Assembly: GCA_934378145.1 (NCBI GenBank)
Contig: CAKXXW010000038.1
Span: 1-16,652 of the forward strand
Source of the DNA: an uncultured Eubacteriales bacterium
GTDB lineage: Bacteria > Bacillota > Clostridia > Oscillospirales > CAG-272
Direction of reading: 5' to 3'
Length of the DNA: 16,652 nt
In this document: piece after piece, positions 1-7,634 of the stretch
How positions within the stretch are numbered: the first letter of the stretch is position 1
Layout of the letters: each line of letters opens with the position of its first letter
Made by a program: the position numbers and the translations under genes
Notes under the pieces: generated by a model
The model's database searches: none
Told to the model about the DNA's origin: nothing
What the model saw: the letters and a program-made list of their open reading frames with translations, nothing else

Positions 1-1
1 G

Positions 2-3000
2 CATGTAGGCTGCCTTGAGCCGCACGCCTATTTTATCCCGTACGGTGACGACGAAGGCGCGGCGCTCGACAGAAGAGCCGACTCCGACCGCTTCGTGTCG
101 CTCTGCGGAGATTGGGACTTCAGATACTATCCGACGGTCAATGACATAGATGATTTTACTTCGTCCGATTTTGACCGTTCGGCGACCGAAAAGCTGCCCG
201 TTCCGATGAGCTGGCAGGCAGCGATAGGGCGCGGATACGACACCCCGAACTACACGAATGTAAACTACCCCTTCCCCGCCGACCCGCCGTTCATTCCCGA
301 CGACATTCCATGCGGACTCTATATCCGCGACTTTTACATATCGAAGAAGGCTCTCGGGGACAGGCTCGTGTACCTTGATTTTGAGGGCGTCGATTCCTGC
401 TTCTACCTATATGTCAACGACCGCTTCGCCGCTTACAGTCAGGTCAGTCACTCGACGAGCGAGATCGACATCACGCCTTACCTTAAGGACGGAGAAAATA
501 CGCTCAAGGTCCTCGTCCTCAAATGGTGCGAGGCATCCTATATAGAGGATCAGGACAAGTTCAGGTTCTCGGGCATCTTCCGCGAGGTCTACCTCCTCTT
601 CCGTGACAGGATCCACATAGAAGACCTCTATGTGAAGACGACGGTCAACGAAAGGGGCGATCAGGGTATGCTCTCCCTTTCGGTAAAGCTCAACGGAAAA
701 GCCGACATCACCTGCCGCGCAGAACGAGACTGCGGACTTTGCATCGGCGACACGAAGCTCTCTGTCGACAGCGAGGGTCAGCTCGAGATAATCGTGCGCG
801 ATCCCGAGCTGTGGAGCGCCGAGAAACCACTTCTCTATCACCTCTATGTTACCTGCGGAGACGAGCATATCTGCCTTCGCGTAGGCTTCCGCAAGTACGA
901 GATAAAGAACAAGTGCCTCTTTGTCAACGGAAAGAAGGTCAAGCTGCTCGGCGTGAACCGCCACGACAGCGACCCGTGGCTCGGCTCGGCGACGCCCCTC
1001 GATCATATGATCGAAGACCTTATGATAATGAAACGCCACAATATAAACTGCATAAGAGCCTCACACTACCCGAACGATCCGAGGTTCCCGGGGCTTTGCG
1101 ACAGGTACGGCTTCTATCTCTGCGACGAGACCGACCTTGAATGTCACGGAATGCAGCGCACAGCGGAGGGCTGGGACGCTCTTACCGACAGTGAGGTGTG
1201 GACAGAGGAATACCTTGACAGAGTCAAACGCCTCTACGAGCGCGACAAGAACCACGCCTGCGTTATCTTCTGGTCGCTCGGCAACGAATCGGGCGTCGGG
1301 AATAATCAGCGGCTTATGTCGGAGTACATTCATTCAAGGGACAAAGACAACATCGTCCACTGCGAGGACGCAACGCGCCGCTATACCGCGAGAATGAAGA
1401 GCGAGGACGAAAGCCTTCGTCACAGCGTCGAATGTGACTTCATCGACGTCGAGAGCCGTATGTACCCCTCGACGCGCGAAATGTTTGAGAGCTATGTTGA
1501 AAATCCCGATTTCACGAAGCCGCTCTACCTCTGCGAATATTGCCACGCGATGGGCAACGGTCCCGGAGATCTTAAGGAATATTGGGATCTCATCTTCGCT
1601 CACGACTCGCTCTGCGGCGGCTGCGTCTGGGAATTCACCGACCATTCAGTGGCGATAGGAGATGACCGTTACGCCGATCCGCACTTCACCTACGGCGGCG
1701 ATTTCGGGGATTTCCCGAACGACGGAAACTTCTGCGTCGACGGACTTGTTTACCCAGACCGCAGACCTCACACCGGACTTCTTGAGTACAAGCAGGCGAT
1801 AAAGCCGTTCAGAATAGGATTCGATCACACGACCGGCAGCTTCACGGTCTTCAACCGCAGATATTTTGAGAGCCTTTCCGACTGCGAGCTTTATGTCACC
1901 GTCGAAAAGAACGGCAGGACAGTCCGCACGCAAAGGATCGCGCTCGACACCGCACCGCAGGAAAGCAGCAGCTTCGACTTTGACCTTTCGGGACTTGATA
2001 AGCTCCCGGGCTTCGGATATATAACCTTCTCGCTCAGACAGAAGGAACCGACCGAATGGGCGGACGCCGGCTACGAGGTCGGATTTGAGCAGTTCGCTCT
2101 TCCATATGTGGCAATGAAGGCGAAAAAAACGGCGAAAGCCGCCCCGCTTTACTCCTCCGTCACCGAAAAGGAGATAACGGTGGTCTGCGGACAGACGGTC
2201 TACACCGTCAGCCGTGTCAGCGGACTTGTCACCTCGATCACCGACAACGGCACCGAGATGATCTCCACCCCGATAGTGCCGACAGTCTGGCGCGCGCCGA
2301 CCGACAACGACCGAAAGATAAAGCTCGAATGGTACAAGGTCGGATATGACCGCGCTATGACCGAATGTAGCCTTGTCGGTGAGCCGAAAAAAGAGGGCGA
2401 CGGCATCACTGTCGCCGCGAGGCTCACCCTCTCTCCGAAATCTCTCTCTCCCATCCTCCGTGCCGATGTTCTCTACACTTTCTCGGCGGAGGGACTCGGC
2501 ATCGACTTCCGCGTAAATGTCAGAGAGAATCTTCCCGAGCTTCCCCGCTTCGGTATTCAGTTCAATATGCCCGAAGGCAATGAGAAGCTGAAATACTTCG
2601 GCATGGGCCCCTATGAGAGCTACAGGGACAAGTGCCTTGCCTCGAAGATGGGAGTTTACAGGACGAATGTCAGCGATCATTTCGAGCATTATGTGCGTCC
2701 GCAGGAAAATTCGGCGCATACGGGAACGAGATGGGCGCAGGTCTCAAACCTCTGCGGTCACGGGCTTGTCTTCACGGGTGATCTCAGCTTCAACTGCTCG
2801 CACTTCACGCCGATGATGCTGACAAAAACGTCGCACGACTACGAGCTTTCACCGCTCTGCGAGACGGTCGTCAACCTTGACTACCGTCAGGACGGCATAG
2901 GCTCCGCTTCCTGCGGCCCCGCACTCAACCCCGCATACCGGTTCGATGAGAAGGAGTTCCTCTTCAGCGTGAAGCTGAAGCCCGCCTTTGTAAACGACAT

Positions 3001-3028
3001 CGACCCCTTTGAACTTGTAAACGAATAA
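2..3028 (+). CDS. lacZ: LacZ-family beta-galactosidase (GH2), 5' end outside window
   Basis: Hydrolyses terminal beta-galactosides (lactose or plant/host galactosides), probably in the cytoplasm because no signal peptide is visible. The frame is open from base 2 and already reads like a GH2 N-terminus (EPHAYFIPY), so the GTG at 95 is not the start; roughly 10-20 codons are missing. In window codons: jelly-roll sugar-binding domain (~30-190), Ig-like domain (~190-290), TIM barrel (~290-600), second Ig-like domain, then the beta-gal small-chain domain starting near RAPTDND. Catalytic acid/base is Glu429 (1286-1288, in WSLGNESG); nucleophile is Glu512 (1535-1537, in LCEYCHAMGN). GVNRHD, RASHYPNDP and ETDLECHG match the LacZ substrate and Mg2+ sites, and GGDFGDFPNDGNFCVDGLV matches LacZ closely. 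Oddity: the position of E. coli Trp999 is Cys (2912-2914). The gene is monocistronic at this end, with a terminator 6 nt after the TAA. Family is certain; the natural substrate is not. Confidence 0.95.
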   Translation, partial: HVGCLEPHAYFIPYGDDEGAALDRRADSDRFVSLCGDWDFRYYPTVNDIDDFTSSDFDRSATEKLPVPMSWQAAIGRGYDTPNYTNVNYPFPADPPFIPDDIPCGLYIRDFYISKKALGDRLVYLDFEGVDSCFYLYVNDRFAAYSQVSHSTSEIDITPYLKDGENTLKVLVLKWCEASYIEDQDKFRFSGIFREVYLLFRDRIHIEDLYVKTTVNERGDQGMLSLSVKLNGKADITCRAERDCGLCIGDTKLSVDSEGQLEIIVRDPELWSAEKPLLYHLYVTCGDEHICLRVGFRKYEIKNKCLFVNGKKVKLLGVNRHDSDPWLGSATPLDHMIEDLMIMKRHNINCIRASHYPNDPRFPGLCDRYGFYLCDETDLECHGMQRTAEGWDALTDSEVWTEEYLDRVKRLYERDKNHACVIFWSLGNESGVGNNQRLMSEYIHSRDKDNIVHCEDATRRYTARMKSEDESLRHSVECDFIDVESRMYPSTREMFESYVENPDFTKPLYLCEYCHAMGNGPGDLKEYWDLIFAHDSLCGGCVWEFTDHSVAIGDDRYADPHFTYGGDFGDFPNDGNFCVDGLVYPDRRPHTGLLEYKQAIKPFRIGFDHTTGSFTVFNRRYFESLSDCELYVTVEKNGRTVRTQRIALDTAPQESSSFDFDLSGLDKLPGFGYITFSLRQKEPTEWADAGYEVGFEQFALPYVAMKAKKTAKAAPLYSSVTEKEITVVCGQTVYTVSRVSGLVTSITDNGTEMISTPIVPTVWRAPTDNDRKIKLEWYKVGYDRAMTECSLVGEPKKEGDGITVAARLTLSPKSLSPILRADVLYTFSAEGLGIDFRVNVRENLPELPRFGIQFNMPEGNEKLKYFGMGPYESYRDKCLASKMGVYRTNVSDHFEHYVRPQENSAHTGTRWAQVSNLCGHGLVFTGDLSFNCSHFTPMMLTKTSHDYELSPLCETVVNLDYRQDGIGSASCGPALNPAYRFDEKEFLFSVKLKPAFVNDIDPFELVNE

Positions 3029-3034
3029 TAACGC

Positions 3035-3072
3035 AACCGGCGCCCGCAAATGCGGGCGCCGGTTTTATTTTT
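3035..3072 (+). terminator. Rho-independent terminator after beta-galactosidase
   Basis: A perfect 13-bp G+C-rich stem (3035-3047 paired with 3052-3064) with the 4-nt loop AAAT is followed by TTTTATTTTT. It sits between two converging genes. The T-tract serves the + strand gene; on the minus strand the bases after the hairpin are only mildly T-rich (GCGTTATTATT), so it may also stop the ABC-permease transcript, less efficiently. Confidence 0.93.
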
Positions 3073-3082
3073 ACGCTTTTTG

Positions 3083-4813
3083 TCAGTTCTTTATCTGCTT
3101 CTTCTTGAACACGAGCAGTGTGAGGAAGGTAAACAGCACGATGCCTACGATATAATAGAATATACCGAGCCCGAGGTTTGCCCCCAGCGCAACAAGGTCT
3201 ACACCGCCGATGATAAGACCAAGATCAAACTGTCCGAAGGACGAAGCGATCGTCACGGCGCCGCTCACGGTGCTGGGCAGATCCGTATAGGCAAGCGGCG
3301 TATAAACGAGCCAGCCGGCAATATTCGGCAGAAGTCCCACAACAACGAACACCACGCCCTTGATCGTGGCAGCCGAAATATAGGCTATCAGCGACATAAT
3401 GATCGAAACGGCATTCTTGCGCGTAAGCACAGCCATTACCGCCGCAACCGACATATAGAGAAGCACGGGAAGCGACGCGACAAATATCTTACCGAGGAGC
3501 ATCAGGAATCCCGGGATCACGAAGGTCGCACCGAACAGAGAGACAACATCTCCGGTAAAGAAATCTCCTATACCGAACAGCATCAGATGCTCTGCCGACA
3601 GAAGGACGGTCATCACGATGACCGAAGCCGCATAGACGATGAACGAGGCGAGCAGCTTCGCCGATATTATCTGCGTGCGGCTTCTCGGACGGATAAGCAG
3701 GAGCCTTACCGAACCGCTTGAAAATTCGCTCGATATGATGCCGGCGACAAGGACGACCATAAATATGCTCATCAGGTTGATGAAGGACATAAGCGTGTTG
3801 CGGATCCCGCCCTTGGTCGAGACGCTCTCGACCTCCGACAGCGGCGCGTTTTTAAGTATCGCGGTGTAGTACACATTTATCGCCTCTTCATAATAGGCGA
3901 CTTTCTTTTCGGCATTGCGCACATAAGTCTCATAAGGTATTGGAGTGTTGAATATCTCCATATATAGAGGATCCTGCTCGTAATCGGTCTTTGATACCGG
4001 CATAGAGCTTAACAGCTTCTGCATCGCCGCGGGCATTACGCTGCTGAGAAGGGTATATTCCCATCCGAGCGGCGCTCTGTTGTTTTCATAAGCGAAGCGC
4101 CAGCCCTCGGTTATCATAAGCTGAAGATCATAGAGCTTCTGCGAATAGTCAAGAGCGGTCTTATATGCCTCAGTCTTTTCTGCCTCATACGCGCTCTTCA
4201 CCGCATTAAGCGAGTTCTCGGCGTTCGCAAGCGTGACCTCCGCCGCGTCAAGGTATTCCTTCATTGCCTCTTTTTCGGTAATGGCAATGATCTTATCGCC
4301 GAATTCCTTCAGCGCGATAAGCGCGGCGTCATAGCTCTCCTTTGCTTTAGCCTCCGAATAATGCGCGGCGATCCACTCATCGTCGTAGCGGTGTTCATCG
4401 GGCGATTCGTCCTCGCCCCATTCGCATATGTCCTCGGCACCCAGATCAAAATACGCTATGACATCGGATTTCCGGAATTTTCCGTTTAAGATAAACTCCA
4501 GTCCCTTTGCACGCATACCGTAGTTGACAAGCTCATTGGAGTAAAGTTTCTGCTTCCACTCCGGCAGCCTGTTTTCCTCAAAGAATGTATAGCGGTAGGA
4601 ATTCTGTATGTTTGAAAATGCATTCCATATATCATCTCCGTAGTCATCGCTTACCGCCCCATCGAAGTTCGAGTTGGTAATCTTTTCAAAGAAGAAGGTC
4701 ATGAACGGCGCCGCGAGCATAAGTCCCGCGATGACAAAAAGAACGATCCTGTACCCGAGCTGGCGCCATATCTTTATCAGCTCGTTGCCGGTCTGCTTAA
4801 GCATACCCTTCAT
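3083..4813 (-). CDS. ABC-2 type exporter permease with large extracytoplasmic domain
   Basis: Membrane partner (576 aa) of the ATPase encoded just upstream. Its ATG overlaps the ATPase TGA by 4 nt (ATGA), the mark of translational coupling. One helix at ~22-41 is followed by a hydrophilic stretch of about 300 residues (~42-338). This contains a likely coiled coil at ~152-232, rich in Ala, Glu and Lys, and should face outside the membrane. A cluster of five or so helices follows (~340-362, 385-406, 430-456, 466-497, 546-568), with the cytoplasmic segment SSEFSSGSVRLLLIRPRSR between the first two; this is the classic ABC-2/BcrB-NatB motif before the coupling helix. The C-terminus KKKQIKN is cytoplasmic and basic. 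Family assignment is firm. Substrate is unknown; antimicrobial peptide resistance, lipid or small-molecule export are all possible. The long loop is unusual for simple BcrB-like permeases (about 230-250 aa) and is the feature most likely to define its role. Confidence 0.88.
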   Translation of the reverse strand: MKGMLKQTGNELIKIWRQLGYRIVLFVIAGLMLAAPFMTFFFEKITNSNFDGAVSDDYGDDIWNAFSNIQNSYRYTFFEENRLPEWKQKLYSNELVNYGMRAKGLEFILNGKFRKSDVIAYFDLGAEDICEWGEDESPDEHRYDDEWIAAHYSEAKAKESYDAALIALKEFGDKIIAITEKEAMKEYLDAAEVTLANAENSLNAVKSAYEAEKTEAYKTALDYSQKLYDLQLMITEGWRFAYENNRAPLGWEYTLLSSVMPAAMQKLLSSMPVSKTDYEQDPLYMEIFNTPIPYETYVRNAEKKVAYYEEAINVYYTAILKNAPLSEVESVSTKGGIRNTLMSFINLMSIFMVVLVAGIISSEFSSGSVRLLLIRPRSRTQIISAKLLASFIVYAASVIVMTVLLSAEHLMLFGIGDFFTGDVVSLFGATFVIPGFLMLLGKIFVASLPVLLYMSVAAVMAVLTRKNAVSIIMSLIAYISAATIKGVVFVVVGLLPNIAGWLVYTPLAYTDLPSTVSGAVTIASSFGQFDLGLIIGGVDLVALGANLGLGIFYYIVGIVLFTFLTLLVFKKKQIKN

Positions 4814-5772
4814 ATTCCCACCGCCTTTCTCCTGTCGGGCGAATAGTTTCCGGTTATCTCAAGGAACGCGTCCTCGAGCGAATGTCTTACGGGTTCCGCA
4901 GAGGTCACGCGCACATCGGCAAGTATCAGCTCGCGGAGCATTTCGGGAAGATCCTTGCCGCCGTTTGCGGTATCGGCGGTAACTCTTATAAGGTTTCCTT
5001 CAATGACCGCCGTATTGCCTGCGGCAGTGATCATCTCCGCCGCGCGCCCGGGTTCGTCAGATCCGATAAGGTATTCCGACACGCTTCCGCGGTGTAGCGA
5101 CCTTATATCCTCCATGGTCTTCACCGCGACGAGCCTTCCGTGATCTATTATGCCGACCCTGTCACACATAAGGTCAAGTTCGGCAAGCTGATGGCTCGAA
5201 ATGAAGACCGCGGTCCCCTCAAGGTGCGAGAGCCTTTTGAGAATGTCGCGAAGCTCCTTTATACCGACAGGGTCAAGACCGTTCGTCGGCTCGTCAAGGA
5301 TAAGGAGCTTCGGGCGGTTCAGCATCGCCTGCGCCAGACCGAGCCTCTGCCTCATACCGAGCGAGTATTTTCCGACCTTGTCATTGATCCTTTCCGAAAG
5401 TCCCACGATCTCGGCGACCTCGTCGCATCTGCTCTCGGGAATACCGTCGTACATCCGGAGGTACTGCATAAGGTTCTGCTTCCCCGTGAGGTATTTGTAC
5501 ATCTCGGGGTTTTCGATGATGCCGTTGACGCAGCTCATCGCCTGCATAAAATTCTTCTTTATATCGTAGCCGCAGACCGATACCTCTCCCGCCTCGAGCG
5601 AGAGAAGTCCGAGTACGACCTTGATCGTCGTGGTCTTGCCCGAGCCGTTCGGACCGAGAAAGCCGAATATCTCGCCCGGCATAACATCAAGCGAAATATC
5701 ATTGAGTATAAGCTTTGAGGACAGGTGCTTCGTAAGATTTCTTATCGAAAGCACGGGCTTCATTTCTTCCAT
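4810..5772 (-). CDS. ABC exporter ATP-binding protein (BcrA/NatA type)
   Basis: Cytoplasmic ATPase (320 aa) that powers the permease encoded next. Visible motifs: Walker A GPNGSGKT (40-47), a Q-loop region IENPEMYKYLTG typical of BcrA-type proteins, signature SLGMRQRLG (~137-145, degenerate from LSGGQ as usual in this family), Walker B LLILDEPT (156-163) and H-loop SSHQ with His194. The C-terminal ~90 residues form the accessory domain seen in bacitracin/Na+ exporter ATPases, ending near SLEDAFLEITG. The frame is open up to 5973, but that extension is Ser/Arg-rich and overlaps the end of the upstream gene. The start chosen is the ATG at 5770-5772 because AAAGGGA lies 5 nt before it. It lies 22 nt after the propeller-like gene and overlaps the permease by 4 nt, so the three are co-transcribed. 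Export direction and cargo are inference. Confidence 0.93.
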   Translation of the reverse strand: MEEMKPVLSIRNLTKHLSSKLILNDISLDVMPGEIFGFLGPNGSGKTTTIKVVLGLLSLEAGEVSVCGYDIKKNFMQAMSCVNGIIENPEMYKYLTGKQNLMQYLRMYDGIPESRCDEVAEIVGLSERINDKVGKYSLGMRQRLGLAQAMLNRPKLLILDEPTNGLDPVGIKELRDILKRLSHLEGTAVFISSHQLAELDLMCDRVGIIDHGRLVAVKTMEDIRSLHRGSVSEYLIGSDEPGRAAEMITAAGNTAVIEGNLIRVTADTANGGKDLPEMLRELILADVRVTSAEPVRHSLEDAFLEITGNYSPDRRKAVGI

Positions 5773-5794
5773 AATTGTCCCTTTCTCTGATTTT

Positions 5795-6847
5795 TCAGTC
5801 GAAGAAGTTGAGATCCGTTGCGTAGCAGTGGTCGGAAGAGGTGAACTTTCCGAAGATATATTTATTTGACGCCGATTCGCACATGGTGTAGAGCTTGCCG
5901 TCAACGATGATGATCTCCTCCGACATGGGGGCGATCTTCTTTGCGCTCTTCTGCGAGGCGCTGTCAAACACATAGAGCGTAAGCTCCTGACCGAGCAGAT
6001 TTACCTTCTCGTTGGTTTTTGCCTCGGTCCAGTCGTACCTGTAAATATACGAGAACGAGGGTCCGTAGGATGTCGAAAGATACAGGCTCTCACCCGTCGA
6101 GCAGATCCCCTGGACCTGATCGGGCAGCGACAGAGCCGCCGAGGGAGCCTCAACACCGAATTCTCCGTCCTCCGAGAATTTCAGGAAGACCGCCATAGCC
6201 TTGTTCTGATCGCCCGCGGCGGTCTTGTACCAATGGCTCTCAAGGGTATCGTAGTTGCCCGCACGGTAGAATTCGCCCGCGATGAGTCCGAGGTTCGTCT
6301 TCGTAACGAAGGAGACTCTTACCTTATCACTGTCGGACACTTTGAGATCGACCTTGCCGATCATCTTCACCTTACCGCCGTCCGCGGCACCGATAACATC
6401 GATGTAGCGGCAGACATAGAGGCAGCAGTCACCGCCGCCGGCAATGTAAACATAGTCACCGTAGACCTCGATGCCTCCGCAGTGTCCTTTGAAATCCGAG
6501 CCGTCCTCGGTCTGAACGAAGACAGTCTTTTTCAGCTTTCCGCTATCCTTGTCAACAAGGTACACGGGAGAAGCGCTCCCGTCGTTCATATAGCCCGTAA
6601 CAAAGAAGTTGTTGCCGACGGTATCATCGGCAATGCCCTGCGCAATGAAGCCGTCATTTGTGCCGGGGATATAGAAGGTCGCTTTTGAATGTTTATAGTA
6701 GTCATTGACCGAAAGTCTGAAATACCCGCGCACTCCGAGCAGGAAAAGACCGAGGAAAAGTAAAATACCTCCTACGACGATGAGCAGGATCGCCCACCAC
6801 GGGAGACGCTTCTTGTTTTCTTTGCTTGCCTTTTTTTCGTTAACCAT
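5795..6847 (-). CDS. Single-pass membrane-anchored beta-propeller-like protein, function unknown
   Basis: 350 aa. The start is the ATG at 6845-6847, preceded by AAAGGAG at 9 nt. An in-frame ATG at 6901 lies inside the terminator hairpin and is rejected. Residues 1-14 are Lys-rich and cytoplasmic; 15-38 form one strongly hydrophobic helix (WWAILLIVVGGILLFLGLF), giving an N-in/C-out signal anchor. The remaining ~310 residues are outside and mostly short beta strands with repeats of the form 'Gly-x-x-x-Tyr-hydrophobic-x-Gly', e.g. YGDYVYIAGG, GESLYLSTSYGPSF and DGKLYTMCESAS, as in a beta-propeller. The last part, APMSEEI then CESASNKY, looks like a conserved signature rather than random sequence. 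There are several cysteines, including a Cys141-Cys142 pair. It is the first gene of the unit with the ABC ATPase and permease, so it may be an extracytoplasmic sensor, scaffold or binding partner for that exporter. No enzymatic motif is recognised. Confidence 0.8.
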   Translation of the reverse strand: MVNEKKASKENKKRLPWWAILLIVVGGILLFLGLFLLGVRGYFRLSVNDYYKHSKATFYIPGTNDGFIAQGIADDTVGNNFFVTGYMNDGSASPVYLVDKDSGKLKKTVFVQTEDGSDFKGHCGGIEVYGDYVYIAGGGDCCLYVCRYIDVIGAADGGKVKMIGKVDLKVSDSDKVRVSFVTKTNLGLIAGEFYRAGNYDTLESHWYKTAAGDQNKAMAVFLKFSEDGEFGVEAPSAALSLPDQVQGICSTGESLYLSTSYGPSFSYIYRYDWTEAKTNEKVNLLGQELTLYVFDSASQKSAKKIAPMSEEIIIVDGKLYTMCESASNKYIFGKFTSSDHCYATDLNFFD

Positions 6848-6866
6848 TTTATGTTTCTCCTTTAGT

Positions 6867-6905
6867 AAAAAACGGATGCAACCGAAATATTTGGGCTGCA
6901 TCCGT
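6867..6905 (-). terminator. Rho-independent terminator at end of V-ATPase operon
   Basis: On the minus strand a 12-bp stem (6894-6905 with 6872-6883, one G-U pair) encloses a 10-nt A+T-rich loop and is followed by a run of six T (6867-6872). It begins 11 nt after the subunit D stop and ends only 19 nt before the start of the propeller-like gene. It therefore separates the ATPase operon from the ABC unit unless there is read-through. Confidence 0.9.
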
Positions 6906-6916
6906 CAAATAACCGT

Positions 6917-7609
6917 TCAATCCGCGGTCTGTTCCTCCGTACCGTCTTCTTCGTAAAGTTCTCCGGCGGCGAGCTTCTGCGCCACCATCATATCCTTTAC
7001 CTTCATAAGGCGAGTGATATTGCCGCGCTCGTTTTCATCGAGCTTCATCTTTATCGACTTTATCGCGGCAAGGTACTGCGGCATCATGATATGCTCCAGA
7101 GCGTTGACGCGGCGGCGGGTACGCTCGATCTCCTCGGCAAGGAGCTGAGCCGTCTTCTCAAGCTCGGCGAGCTTCACAAGATCGGTAAGCACCGAATTCA
7201 GCTCGCGGAGCGACTCGTCAAGCCCGCCCGAGGTGAACGCCAGACCGTAATTGTAGCTGTCGCTCCCACCTTCAGAGAGTATCTCGAGATCGAAAACGGG
7301 AACAGTTACGCTCATTACATTTTTATAATCGACCGACAGCCTGCCCTCTCTCTTCGGGAGGATCAGCGCCTCCGTCAGCATCTTTGGGCTGCTCACCGCG
7401 TTTGCCGCGGAAAAGCTGCCGTAAACTCCGGCGAGCCTTTTTTCAACGCTCTCACGAAGCTCCTTATCGGCACGCACGACATCGAGGAAGCGGCGCATAA
7501 GCTCGTCGCGCTTATCCTTCAGGAGCTTGTGACCTCTCCTTGCGGTATTGTACCGCATATTCAGTTTTTTCAGCTCCATCCGGGTCGGATTTACACGAAT
7601 CTCCGCCAT
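6917..7609 (-). CDS. ntpD: V-type ATPase subunit D (central rotor shaft)
   Basis: Forms the coiled-coil shaft that turns inside the A3B3 head and, with subunit F, links it through C to the K ring. 230 aa, close to the usual 200-230. The N-terminal helix (NPTRMELKKL then KLLKDKRDELMRRF, residues 7-41) and the C-terminal helix (residues ~130-215, with RRRVNALEH at 165-173 and ERGNITRLMKVKDMM) are the two long antiparallel helices of the family, with a short beta-rich head between them. GAAGGAG lies 7 nt before the ATG. The acidic tail (EEDGTEEQTAD) is variable among species. It is the last gene of the operon, 25 nt after subunit B and followed by a terminator. Confidence 0.96.
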   Translation of the reverse strand: MAEIRVNPTRMELKKLNMRYNTARRGHKLLKDKRDELMRRFLDVVRADKELRESVEKRLAGVYGSFSAANAVSSPKMLTEALILPKREGRLSVDYKNVMSVTVPVFDLEILSEGGSDSYNYGLAFTSGGLDESLRELNSVLTDLVKLAELEKTAQLLAEEIERTRRRVNALEHIMMPQYLAAIKSIKMKLDENERGNITRLMKVKDMMVAQKLAAGELYEEDGTEEQTAD

Positions 7610-7634
7610 ATACGAACTCCTTCTCTATGTGCGC

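Noticed and set aside
1646..2719. 357-codon open frame antisense to the beta-galactosidase (and a 210-codon one at 407-1039)
   Set aside because: The plus strand encodes a clear GH2 protein with catalytic motifs here. The antisense frames follow from codon bias (few TTA/CTA/TCA codons), have no ribosome binding site and no family resemblance.
5773..5973. 67-codon N-terminal extension of the ABC ATPase frame
   Set aside because: It is Ser/Arg-rich, overlaps the propeller-like gene, and would skip the good ribosome binding site before the ATG at 5770-5772.
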